A stretch of 19,558 bases of DNA from UBA525 sp964589765 (GTDB lineage Archaea > Nanobdellota > Nanobdellia > Woesearchaeales > UBA525), in the NCBI GenBank assembly GCA_964589765.1, contig CAZPUM010000024.1, forward strand, positions 1-19,558, read 5' to 3'. This document shows positions 1 to 6,133 of this stretch, one piece after another. Below the pieces are notes generated by a model. The model ran no database searches and was not told the DNA's origin. It worked only from the letters and a program-made list of their open reading frames with translations. Numbering within the stretch: the stretch's first letter is position 1; the number at the start of each line of letters is the position of its first letter. The position numbers were made by a program, and so were the translations under genes.

Positions 1-143
1 AGGGTGTTCCGACAACTTTTATTGGAGATAAGTTTTGGGTTGGCTACGCAGACTACATGGGGGTGGAGATGGAAAGTAAGATACAGGACTGCCTAGAAAA
101 AGAGTGTGGCAATCCAGGAGACAGACTCCTGAAAAACAATTAA
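1..143 (+). CDS. Thioredoxin/glutaredoxin-fold protein, C-terminal fragment (5' end outside window)
   Basis: An open frame runs from the window edge (first full codon at 3) to TAA at 141-143 and gives 46 residues. The fragment begins with GVPTTFIGDKFWVGY. A Val-Pro-Thr-Thr stretch followed by a beta strand and a Gly is the cis-proline region and last strands of thioredoxin, glutaredoxin and DsbA-like folds. Two further cysteines lie in the tail (residues 30 and 35 of the fragment). The catalytic CxxC would lie upstream, outside the window, so its presence is unknown. The gene ends 32 bases before the tusA start, so it is probably the preceding gene of the same unit and could reduce persulfides or disulfides for the sulfur proteins that follow. 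The fold call rests on a short segment. Confidence 0.6.
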   Translation, partial: GVPTTFIGDKFWVGYADYMGVEMESKIQDCLEKECGNPGDRLLKNN

Positions 144-175
144 CATAGTATTATGACTGTATGAGGTGGAAAGTA

Positions 176-412
176 ATGGACGAAAAACCAGACGCTACGA
201 TTGATGTCAGGGGCGAGATATGCCCCTATCCTGACATAAAGACGCGCAAGAAACTAAAAGAGATGAGCTCTGGACAGGTGCTCGAAGTGCTGACGGATTA
301 TCCGCTCTCATTGGAGCGCATTCCGCGAAACGCTGAGAAAGAAGGACATACGGTCCTTAGCGTCGAGAAGATAAACGGGCCGGAACACAGGATGCTCATA
401 AAGGTGAAATGA
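176..412 (+). CDS. tusA: TusA-family sulfur carrier protein
   Basis: TusA proteins carry sulfur as a persulfide on one cysteine and pass it between sulfur enzymes in the cytoplasm. The sequence shows the signature DVRGEICPYPDIKTRKK near the N-terminus: the CPxP motif at the start of the first helix, followed by the usual GQVLEVLTDYP strand. Length (78 residues) fits the family. I chose ATG 176 instead of ATG 161 because GAGGTG at 163-168 is a strong Shine-Dalgarno 7 bases before it, and the five extra residues from 161 would be encoded by that site. The stop overlaps the next start by 4 bases (ATGA). A YeeE-type permease next to a TusA protein is a recurrent pair (TsuA-TsuB) in thiosulfate uptake, so this TusA probably receives sulfur from the transporter. 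Confidence 0.9.
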   Translation: MDEKPDATIDVRGEICPYPDIKTRKKLKEMSSGQVLEVLTDYPLSLERIPRNAEKEGHTVLSVEKINGPEHRMLIKVK

Positions 413-1425
413 TGCAGTGGTTTGCTTTACTCAGCGGCTTGGCAATAGGGATGCTGTTCGGGTTTGCTTTACAAAGAGGCAGATTTTGTATGAACTCCGC
501 ATTTAGGGACCCGTTGGTTTTCAAGGATTTCACTTTGCTTAAAGCGGTTGGGTTAGCCTTGTTTGTACAATTTATCGGCTTTCACCTCCTCTCGTATATA
601 GGGGTCCTCTCGCTTGCCCCAAAGAGCTTCTTTGTCTTCGGTGGCGTTATTGGAGGATTCATCTTCGGCATCGGCATGGTGCTGGCAGGAGGGTGCGCGA
701 GCGGAACCGCGTATCGCGTCGGCGAAGGCATGGTCAGTTCGTTGATTGCCTTGTTTGCCTTCGCGACTACTGCATATCTTGCGAAAGATGGCTTCTTATC
801 AGTCATAACAAAGATATTACAACAGCAAGATTTAGGAAAAATAACATTATCTTCAGTTACAGGAATTCCTGCATGGATATTTATCATAGTAGTATCTATC
901 ATTGGATTATACTTTTTATTCAAACAAAAGGAACTTTCATCATCAGAAACAAAAAAATCTGTGTTTGAGAGAGTATTCAAAACGGGATGGAACTGGAAAG
1001 CAACAGGCATGGTGATAGGAGGTATAGGCTTATTAGCATTCGTATTCTCTTCCTTTTCAGGAAGGAATTATCCTTTAGGAATCACAACTGGGTTTGAGAC
1101 CATCGTAAAGTCCATACTTACAGGCCAGAACTTCCTAACATGGGAATCTTTTCAAGTCATCGGCTTAATAATCGGCGCATTTATTGCTGCGCTAATAGCT
1201 AATGAGTTCAAGATAAGAACCCCGCCATTAAAAATGGGGCTTCAGGCATTCCTAGGTGGGATGCTTCTTGGGGTGGGTGCTGTAATTGCTGATGGTTGCA
1301 ACATTGGCCACATCCTGAGCGGAGTTCCTCAGCTTGCGATAAGTAGCATCATCGCAGGAACATTCATCGTCTTAGGCGCGTGGACTGCGGCATATTTCCT
1401 GTTTATGAGAGGTGAAAAACAATGA
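409..1425 (+). CDS. tsuA: YeeE/YedE (TsuA-like) thiosulfate/sulfur-compound transporter
   Basis: An integral membrane protein of 338 residues and about nine or ten hydrophobic segments, built from two similar halves. Characteristic family motifs are RGRFCMNSAFRD (Cys27), AGGCASGTAYRVGEG (Cys96) and ADGCNIGHILSG (Cys297). Three conserved in-membrane cysteines are the hallmark of the bacterial TsuA/YeeE family, where they hand thiosulfate through the membrane. Two ATG codons overlap at the start (409 and 412), and 409 overlaps the tusA stop. The end overlaps the next ATG by 4 bases. Role by family knowledge: uptake of thiosulfate or a related sulfur compound for the cytoplasmic carriers encoded next door. 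The substrate in this archaeon is inferred. Confidence 0.88.
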   Translation: MMQWFALLSGLAIGMLFGFALQRGRFCMNSAFRDPLVFKDFTLLKAVGLALFVQFIGFHLLSYIGVLSLAPKSFFVFGGVIGGFIFGIGMVLAGGCASGTAYRVGEGMVSSLIALFAFATTAYLAKDGFLSVITKILQQQDLGKITLSSVTGIPAWIFIIVVSIIGLYFLFKQKELSSSETKKSVFERVFKTGWNWKATGMVIGGIGLLAFVFSSFSGRNYPLGITTGFETIVKSILTGQNFLTWESFQVIGLIIGAFIAALIANEFKIRTPPLKMGLQAFLGGMLLGVGAVIADGCNIGHILSGVPQLAISSIIAGTFIVLGAWTAAYFLFMRGEKQ

Positions 1426-1766
1426 AACTAGGACTGATGCTTATACGGCCACCCTATACTTATCAAGATATGGACACGGCGTATAAGTTGGCAAAGACAG
1501 CTCTAAAAAAGAAGCATGAGGTCAAGATTTTTCTGTATGTCGATAGTGTCATCGCGGCCAACAAAGAGATTAATTCTGGCAGTGAAAGAAATCTTGCTAA
1601 AAAGCTTGATGAACTCACTTCGTTGGGTGTTGAGGTTAAAATATGTGGGGTCTGTGTACAATTCAGAGGAATACAGAGAGCCCAACTCATAGAAAAGGGA
1701 GAGCTCGAAGGCCTTCCAGGCCTGGCTGAGATGATAAAAGATTGCGACAAGTTTGTCAGCATATGA
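1422..1766 (+). CDS. dsrE: DsrE/TusD-like sulfur relay subunit
   Basis: The 114-residue protein has the DsrE/F-like fold pattern: an N-terminal strand (LGLMLIRPPYTYQDMDTAYKL), a second strand (VKIFLYVDSV), the active-site segment VEVKICGVCVQFRGI, and a C-terminal DCDKFVSI that matches the end of TusD proteins. Counting back from the RG turn, Cys75 sits where the catalytic Cys78 of TusD/DsrE lies; Cys78 of this protein is an extra cysteine giving a CxxC. In bacteria DsrE binds sulfane sulfur as persulfide inside a DsrE2F2H2 hexamer. The ATG overlaps the tsuA stop (ATGA), and dsrF and dsrH follow directly, so the full complex is likely made here. The alignment is from memory of the family. Confidence 0.87.
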   Translation: MKLGLMLIRPPYTYQDMDTAYKLAKTALKKKHEVKIFLYVDSVIAANKEINSGSERNLAKKLDELTSLGVEVKICGVCVQFRGIQRAQLIEKGELEGLPGLAEMIKDCDKFVSI

Positions 1767-1775
1767 GGTACGAAA

Positions 1776-2126
1776 ATGAAAAAAGTATTGCTTTTGGTTA
1801 ATAATGCCCCTTACGGGAGCGTCTTCGCGGCAGAGGCTTTAAGAGCGGGCATAGCGTTTGCAGGAATGGATTTAGAGACAAAGATTGTCTTTACTAACGA
1901 CGGGGTTTTTTGTCTGTTAAAAGACCAAAAGCCTGACTTAGGAGATATGACTGGCTTACAAGAAGGATTTGCCAATGCTGAAGAGTTCGGGCTAAAAATA
2001 TTTGCCACTACGGATTCCTTGTCAGAAAGAAACTTACAGGAAGCGGATTGTTTCCCTGTGTCGCGAATAGAAAAAAATGATGTGAGAGGCTTCATTGATG
2101 ATGCCGAAACCATCATAAATTTATGA
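1776..2126 (+). CDS. dsrF: DsrF/TusC-like sulfur relay subunit
   Basis: The 116-residue protein matches TusC/DsrF along its length. The N-terminal LVNNAPYGSVFAAEALRAG corresponds to the family's xxxAPHGxxxGREGLDALL. The middle TNDGVFCLLKDQKPD corresponds to the xxDGVFQLLxGQKPD stretch that marks this subunit, and SLSERNLQ corresponds to SLRERGL. DsrF is a structural partner of DsrE and DsrH in the sulfur-relay hexamer. It follows dsrE after 9 bases, with GAGGTACG spanning the preceding stop as its ribosome binding site. Cysteines here are Cys46 (in the VFCLL segment) and one near residue 92. Nothing suggests truncation. Confidence 0.85.
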   Translation: MKKVLLLVNNAPYGSVFAAEALRAGIAFAGMDLETKIVFTNDGVFCLLKDQKPDLGDMTGLQEGFANAEEFGLKIFATTDSLSERNLQEADCFPVSRIEKNDVRGFIDDAETIINL

Positions 2127-2136
2127 GGTGATATAA

Positions 2137-2415
2137 ATGGCAGTCTTTGTAATAAAAGAATCGTTGTGTAACAAAAAACTAGGAGTTCTTGATTATGTAG
2201 CGTTAGGCGATACTATTCTCCTAATTCAAGATGGTGTTCTTGTGCTCAACACAACTCATTCAGAATTGTTTGACTCGCTCAAGTCAAAGGGTGTGGCCGT
2301 GTTGGCACTAAAAGAGGATCTAGAGCTGCGAGGAATAAAAAACAATCTTGATATCAGACTTATAGATTACGGAGAATTCATAGATATTATAGAGCAAGAG
2401 AAGGTGGTCTCTTAA
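2137..2415 (+). CDS. dsrH: DsrH/TusB-like sulfur relay subunit
   Basis: The 92-residue protein carries the three TusB/DsrH blocks in order: LGDTILLIQDGV (family GDxLLLLQDGV), VAVLALKEDLELRGI (family VYALxEDLxARG) and IRLIDYGEFIDII (family IxLIDYxxFVxL). It completes the DsrEFH heterohexamer with the two upstream genes in the same order as in purple sulfur bacteria and in tusDCB. Its only cysteine is Cys11, near the N-terminus and not in the usual active-site position of DsrH, so it may be non-catalytic like E. coli TusB. GAGGTGAT at 2125-2132 is a strong ribosome binding site 4 bases before ATG. The stop overlaps the lipA start by one base (TAATG). Confidence 0.87.
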   Translation: MAVFVIKESLCNKKLGVLDYVALGDTILLIQDGVLVLNTTHSELFDSLKSKGVAVLALKEDLELRGIKNNLDIRLIDYGEFIDIIEQEKVVS

Positions 2416-3260
2416 TGGGTATGAATATTTCTTCAAACATCACGATAGAACAGTATGACAAGAGGGCATACTTGAAGACAAAACAGTTGATTGATGAGAA
2501 CAATCTGATAACGGTTTGTGTCGAGGCGAACTGCCCCAACAGGTATGAATGCTTTGCGAGAAAAACCGCGACATTCATGATTCTTGGAGACACGTGCACT
2601 AGGAACTGCCGTTACTGCAACATCAAGAAAGGGATTCCGCGCGCAGTCGATGAGGACGAACCTGAGAGGATAGCTGAGGCAATAAGGAAACTCGGCCTTC
2701 GATACGCGGTGATCACGTGCGTCACGCGTGACGACCTAGAGGATGGAGGTGCTGAACAGTTTGTCAAGACTGTGCAAGAGGTCAGGAGTAGCAACCCATC
2801 ATGCAAGATCGAGTTGTTGATATCGGATTTGGGAGGAGACTGGGTGGCGCTCAAAAGAATCATTGATTCAGGTCCTGACGTGTTAAATCATAACATTGAA
2901 GCTGTGAAAGAACTGTTTCCTTCTTTGCGGCCTAGGGGTAATTACGACCGTTCACTTGAATTACTGAGAAAGGCAAAAGAACTCAATCCTAAAATAAAAA
3001 CTAAATCAGGGTTTATGCTAGGTTTCGGTGAGGATGAAGGTCAGATAATGGAGACAATTAGGGATTTGAAAGCGGCGGATTGTGATATCATAACGATAGG
3101 GCAGTATCTGCGACCAAGTGAGGAGCATTTTCCTATGAAGAAACAGTATTCCCTTGAAGAATTCAAAAACATCGAGATGATGGCCAAAGAATTAGGGATT
3201 CAGACTGTGGTCGCGGGCCCTCTCGTAAGGAGCTCATACAGGGCAGACGAGTGTGTATGA
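2415..3260 (+). CDS. lipA: Lipoyl synthase (radical SAM, canonical LipA)
   Basis: LipA inserts two sulfurs into a protein-bound octanoyl chain, sacrificing an auxiliary iron-sulfur cluster. All diagnostic residues are present: the auxiliary-cluster motif C-x4-C-x5-C at Cys35, Cys40 and Cys46 (VCVEANCPNRYECF); the radical SAM C-x3-C-x2-C at Cys61, Cys65 and Cys68 (DTCTRNCRYCNI); VITCVTRDDLEDGGA; LNHNIEAV; and the C-terminal RSSY (272-275) whose serine ligates the auxiliary cluster. Length 281 is slightly short but complete for the family. Start: ATG 2415 has AAGGTGGT 6 bases upstream; ATG 2421 is possible. It is the one-protein LipA type, not the split LipS1/LipS2 pair used with many archaeal sulfur-oxidation (sHdr) loci. 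It sits directly behind the DsrEFH genes, which suggests a sulfur supply link (inference). Confidence 0.95.
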   Translation: MGMNISSNITIEQYDKRAYLKTKQLIDENNLITVCVEANCPNRYECFARKTATFMILGDTCTRNCRYCNIKKGIPRAVDEDEPERIAEAIRKLGLRYAVITCVTRDDLEDGGAEQFVKTVQEVRSSNPSCKIELLISDLGGDWVALKRIIDSGPDVLNHNIEAVKELFPSLRPRGNYDRSLELLRKAKELNPKIKTKSGFMLGFGEDEGQIMETIRDLKAADCDIITIGQYLRPSEEHFPMKKQYSLEEFKNIEMMAKELGIQTVVAGPLVRSSYRADECV

Positions 3261-4018
3261 ACATGAAGCGTTGGCGGTTGCTCAAAACAATAGATTCTAA
3301 CGGCGCCATGCAGATGGCAATTGACGAAGCGATCCTGACACACAGGATCAGGAACGAAGTTCCCGACACGCTCCGTTTCTTCACTTGGCGACCGAGTTGT
3401 CTCACCATAGGGTATTTTCAGGACCTGAACAAAGAGGTTGCTGTTGAGAGCGCCCGAGCGCTTGGTGTCGATGTTGTCAGGAGGTATACTGGTGGTGGCG
3501 CAGTCTTCCACGACAAGGAGTTAACCTACTCAGTGGCAATGTCTGAGAGCGAAGCCCCTCAGGAGATTATCGCATCATACCGAATGATATGCGGCGCTAT
3601 CATGGCTGGCCTGAGAACGATTGGCATCACATCCTCGTTCGCGCCGATAAATGACATCGTCGTCAATGGGAAGAAGATATCTGGGAACGCGCAGACCAGA
3701 AAAGAGGGAGTCATTTTACAGCACGGAACCGTCCTTATCGATGTCGATGTGAAGAAGATGTTCTCCTTGCTTAAAGTTCCTGATGAGAAAATAAAAGACA
3801 AGATGATACTGGCTGTTGAAGAACGGCTCACCTCACTCAAAAAAGAGCTGGGCAGCGACGCCCCCCTTAGAGAGTTGGAAACTGCTATACGCCGAGGCTT
3901 CGAAGAGACGTTCGGGGTCGTGTTCGACGAGAGCGAACTCACCCGGGAAGAGCTGCGCTTGGCCGAAAAATTATACCGAGAGAAATATGCGACTAAGGAG
4001 TGGCGGGAATTGCGATGA
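3257..4018 (+). CDS. lplA: Lipoate-protein ligase A, catalytic (N-terminal) domain protein
   Basis: A biotin/lipoate ligase-fold enzyme of about 253 residues that activates lipoate or octanoate with ATP and transfers it to a carrier lysine. Motifs seen: RFFTWRPSCLTIGYFQ, the lipoyl-AMP loop RRYTGGGAVFHD, NDIVVNGKKISGNAQTR with the catalytic lysine, and LQHGTVLID. It lacks the C-terminal accessory domain of E. coli LplA, which is supplied by the next gene, as in the two-part LplA/LplB of Thermoplasma. Start choice: ATG 3257 overlaps the lipA stop as ATGA; GTG 3251 and ATG 3263 are alternatives, and no strong ribosome binding site decides. Some residues of the last third (charged helices, about 205-253) may form the domain interface. 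Confidence 0.92.
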   Translation: MNMKRWRLLKTIDSNGAMQMAIDEAILTHRIRNEVPDTLRFFTWRPSCLTIGYFQDLNKEVAVESARALGVDVVRRYTGGGAVFHDKELTYSVAMSESEAPQEIIASYRMICGAIMAGLRTIGITSSFAPINDIVVNGKKISGNAQTRKEGVILQHGTVLIDVDVKKMFSLLKVPDEKIKDKMILAVEERLTSLKKELGSDAPLRELETAIRRGFEETFGVVFDESELTREELRLAEKLYREKYATKEWRELR

Positions 4019-4314
4019 AACAAGATATTGACCATAAAGTCCCTGGTGGGAAGCTGATTCGCCTGAGCTTAGACCTAGAAGATAAGAGGATCAGATCAAT
4101 AAAGTTAACGGGTGATTTTTTTATTCATCCTGAGACTGCGATTGCGCAGATAGAAGCAACACTTACTGGTGTGAACGTGGATGATGTGAACAAGGTCTTG
4201 AGAGAATGCATCCAAAAAAATAGCATTGTCCTGATTGGGTTTGGTGTTGAAGATGTGGCTGAAATTATCAATCAGGCAATCTGGGGTTCTGGTAGTTTGG
4301 GGGGAACACCTTGA
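4015..4314 (+). CDS. lplB: Lipoate-protein ligase accessory (C-terminal domain) subunit
   Basis: A 99-residue protein resembling the lipoate ligase C-terminal domain. It opens with HKVPGGKLIRLSLDLEDKRI, then IKLTGDFFIHPE, which are the conserved HK-xPGGK and (L/T)GDFFxxPE blocks of that domain. It ends with a helical stretch and GFGVEDVAEIINQAIWG. In Thermoplasma the separate LplB is needed for lipoate adenylation by LplA. ATG 4015 overlaps the lplA stop as ATGA, so I prefer it to the GTG at 4000 that adds five residues. It is the last gene of the sulfur-lipoate unit; 41 bases later the arsR promoter begins. Confidence 0.87.
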   Translation: MKQDIDHKVPGGKLIRLSLDLEDKRIRSIKLTGDFFIHPETAIAQIEATLTGVNVDDVNKVLRECIQKNSIVLIGFGVEDVAEIINQAIWGSGSLGGTP

Positions 4315-4355
4315 GTTCAGAGAGGGGGTCACTGACCTTCTGTGAGAATCGAAAC

Positions 4356-4367
4356 TTTTTTATAAAG
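4356..4367 (+). promoter_or_regulatory. TATA box of arsR operon (leaderless promoter)
   Basis: A T-run followed by the archaeal core TTTATAAA (4359-4366) lies 41 bases after lplB. Its centre is 26-27 bases before ATG 4389, so transcription should begin at or within a few bases of the start codon. No Shine-Dalgarno precedes ATG 4389, in keeping with a leaderless message. The box also argues against the longer frame from TTG 4311, which would run through the promoter. Confidence 0.7.
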
Positions 4368-4393
4368 AATGTATTGACGAACGCCAATATGTT
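4368..4393 (+). promoter_or_regulatory. Candidate ArsR operator (inverted repeat over start site)
   Basis: AATGTATTG and CAATATGTT form an imperfect inverted repeat (7 of 9 positions pair) around an 8-base spacer. The repeat starts directly after the TATA box and covers the expected transcription start and the arsR start codon. ArsR/SmtB repressors bind such repeats and block polymerase or TFB loading until metalloid binding releases them. The function is inferred from position and symmetry; no second copy was found. Confidence 0.45.
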
Positions 4394-4664
4394 AGATTCA
4401 ATTAATTTATTCAAGGCGCTAAGCGACGAGACACGGCTAAAAATTATTGAATTACTCTTAAAAGGAGAGCGGTGTGTGTGCGAAATAACGCCGCATCTTG
4501 AACGGACACAAAGCACAGTCTCAATTCAACTCATCAAGCTAGAACGACTTGGTATCCTTGCCCGTCGCAGAGAAGGAAAACGTATCTATTATCGCATCAA
4601 AGACCTGCGCGTCCGCAACGTGCTCAAAACAGTCGGTAGCTTTGGGGGGAATAAACAACGGTAG
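4389..4664 (+). CDS. arsR: ArsR/SmtB-family metalloid-responsive repressor
   Basis: A 91-residue winged-helix repressor. It shows LFKALSDETRLKIIELL at the N-terminus, then GERCVCEITPHLERTQSTVS: the CVC pair (Cys29, Cys31) is in the same place as the As(III)-binding ELCVCDL of E. coli ArsR. The recognition helix region QSTVSIQLIKLERLGIL and the wing RRREGKRIYYRI follow. I place the start at ATG 4389 (MLDSINLFKALSD) because a TATA box lies 26 bases upstream and family members begin at this point; a longer frame from TTG 4311 crosses the promoter. It is the first gene of the thioredoxin-permease operon and probably represses it through the inverted repeat at 4368-4393. Other thiophilic ligands (Sb(III), organoarsenicals) are possible. 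Confidence 0.88.
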   Translation: MLDSINLFKALSDETRLKIIELLLKGERCVCEITPHLERTQSTVSIQLIKLERLGILARRREGKRIYYRIKDLRVRNVLKTVGSFGGNKQR

Positions 4665-4777
4665 AGTGTTGTATGAAAAAATTCGTGCACTCAGAGTATA
4701 AGACGATTTTAATATGATGATAAAACAAACAAAATAACAGAAACAGAAGAATAAGTAAAAATATCGAGGCGAAACAC
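4665..4777 (+). promoter_or_regulatory. arsR-thioredoxin spacer with possible second promoter
   Basis: This 113-base AT-rich spacer is the only sizeable gap in the operon. GATTTTAATATG at about 4705-4716 could be a weak TATA element, giving a start near 4735-4740 and a leader of about 40 bases. GAGGCG at 4766-4771 is the ribosome binding site of the next gene. No clear terminator follows arsR. A separate promoter would uncouple the transport genes from arsR, but read-through is equally possible. Confidence 0.3.
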
Positions 4778-5017
4778 ATGAACAAAAACACTATACGGGT
4801 CGTTGGAAGTGGTTGTCCTACTTGCAAAAGACTTTATGAAATGGTGAAATTGCTTGTTGAGAAAGAGAGTATCGATGCTACAGTTGAGTACAGTACTGAT
4901 TTCAACGAACTTGTTGAAGCTGGTGCGATGGGCAGCCCAGGGTTATTCAAGAACGGCGAACTCATCAAGGTCGGCATGCCTGATGAAAATGAATTGAAAA
5001 AGCTAATCATGAAGTGA
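4778..5017 (+). CDS. Small thioredoxin-like redox-active disulfide protein (CPTC)
   Basis: A 79-residue mini-thioredoxin of the 'small redox-active disulfide protein 2' type. It has an N-terminal beta strand, the active-site GSGCPTCKRL (Cys13-Pro-Thr-Cys16), and the cis-proline segment GSPGLFKNGELIKVG. Such proteins commonly lie beside ArsP-type permeases and ArsR regulators, where they are thought to reduce the substrate or the transporter's cysteines. GAGGCG at 4766-4771 lies 6 bases before ATG. The stop region abuts the permease start. A role corresponding to ArsE in organoarsenical loci is possible but only suggested by position. Confidence 0.85.
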   Translation: MNKNTIRVVGSGCPTCKRLYEMVKLLVEKESIDATVEYSTDFNELVEAGAMGSPGLFKNGELIKVGMPDENELKKLIMK

Positions 5018-5022
5018 CAATA

Positions 5023-6132
5023 ATGAAAGAACATAACATTTTCATAATTATAGCAGGACTCTTTCTTGGTTTTTATTTTATGCCGACCGAGAACGCGCTT
5101 TTCAACAGCGCCATCCTCAGTGGATTTAAACTCCTCCAGGAGTACGCGCGCGAACACGTCCTCACGTGTCTTGTACCTGCTTTCTTTATTGCAGGTGCAA
5201 TAGCGGTCTTCATCAAGAAAGATGCTGTACTGAAATACCTTGGTCATGAAGCGAAGCGGTGGATGAGCTACGGCATCGCCTCAGTCAGTGGCGCAGTCCT
5301 CGCCGTTTGTAGCTGTACTATCCTCCCGTTGTTCGCGAGCATACGCAAGCGCGGCGCTGGCCTAGGTCCTGCTATTACTTTCCTGTTTAGTGGTCCTGCC
5401 ATCAATATAGCAGCCATGTTCTTAACAATCAGCGTCCTAGGTATACACATAGGCCTCGCTAGAATAATACTCGCGATTGTATTGAGCCTCTTGGTTGGTC
5501 TAACGATGCAGATGATATTTCGTGAGAAACCCGATAAACGGGGCTTGGTACTCGAAGTAGGAAAAGAGGCGAAAGTCTCAAACCACACGCTGGTTCTTTT
5601 CTTTATCTTTCTTGTAGGCATCCTTGTTGTGAACGGACTCCAGATTCCTGCTCTTTGGAAATACCTAGTAATGGGTATCTTTGCTACTGGCACAATCTTA
5701 CTCGTCCTATGGCGCTTTGAAAAATCAATGACTAAAGAGTGGCTGGGCGAAACATGGACGTTCACAAAACAACTAATGCCTTTGTTGTTCATCGGTGTTT
5801 TTGTCGCTGGCTTCCTAATGCCACTACTACCTGAAGAATTAATAATATCTCTCGTTGGTCAAAACACGGTCATGGGGAATGTTATAGCATCGGTGTTTGG
5901 TGCTTTTATGTACTTCAGTACACTTACCGAAATACCTATATTGCAGGCGCTTATCGCGAAGGGTATGCACTCTGGACCCGCACTGGCCTTGCTCCTCGCA
6001 GGACCCTCATTGAGCCTGCCAAACATGCTCGTTGTTCGCTCAGTACTAGGAACAAAGAAAACAGCCGTGTACGTCCTCCTCGTCGTCATCTACGCGACAA
6101 TCGGCGGTCTAGTCTACGGATTACTATGGTGA
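5023..6132 (+). CDS. arsP: ArsP-type permease (organoarsenical/metalloid efflux family)
   Basis: A membrane protein of about 369 residues with roughly nine to ten hydrophobic segments. It contains two related halves: AVLAVCSCTILPLFASIRKRG followed by LGPAITFLFSGPAINIA, and FGAFMYFSTLTEIPILQALIAKG followed by SGPALALLLAGPSLSLPNM. This duplicated pattern is typical of the ArsP_1 (DUF318) family, whose characterised members export trivalent methyl- and aromatic arsenicals. The first half keeps Cys96-Ser-Cys98; the second half has Phe-Ser-Thr instead. ATG 5023 is preferred over GTG 5014 because GAAGTGA at 5011-5017 provides a weak ribosome binding site 5 bases before it. The gene follows the mini-thioredoxin and precedes an ArsF-like lipoprotein. 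The actual substrate is not visible from sequence. Confidence 0.82.
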   Translation: MKEHNIFIIIAGLFLGFYFMPTENALFNSAILSGFKLLQEYAREHVLTCLVPAFFIAGAIAVFIKKDAVLKYLGHEAKRWMSYGIASVSGAVLAVCSCTILPLFASIRKRGAGLGPAITFLFSGPAINIAAMFLTISVLGIHIGLARIILAIVLSLLVGLTMQMIFREKPDKRGLVLEVGKEAKVSNHTLVLFFIFLVGILVVNGLQIPALWKYLVMGIFATGTILLVLWRFEKSMTKEWLGETWTFTKQLMPLLFIGVFVAGFLMPLLPEELIISLVGQNTVMGNVIASVFGAFMYFSTLTEIPILQALIAKGMHSGPALALLLAGPSLSLPNMLVVRSVLGTKKTAVYVLLVVIYATIGGLVYGLLW

Positions 6133-6133
6133 T

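Noticed and set aside
161..175. Upstream ATG giving tusA five extra residues
   Set aside because: Those codons contain the GAGGTG ribosome binding site of ATG 176, and TusA family members start close to the later ATG.
582..1010. Long antisense frame within the tsuA gene
   Set aside because: No domain or ribosome binding site; it lies opposite a well-supported transporter gene.
3559..4035. 158-codon antisense frame within lplA
   Set aside because: Serine-rich translation without a domain, opposite a clearly coding ligase gene.
4311..4388. TTG start extending ArsR by 26 residues
   Set aside because: The extension runs through a clear TATA box and inverted repeat, and ArsR proteins begin near LFKALSDETR.
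5014..5022. GTG start for the ArsP permease overlapping the thioredoxin stop
   Set aside because: ATG 5023 has a weak ribosome binding site at a better distance; the GTG remains possible but adds only three residues.
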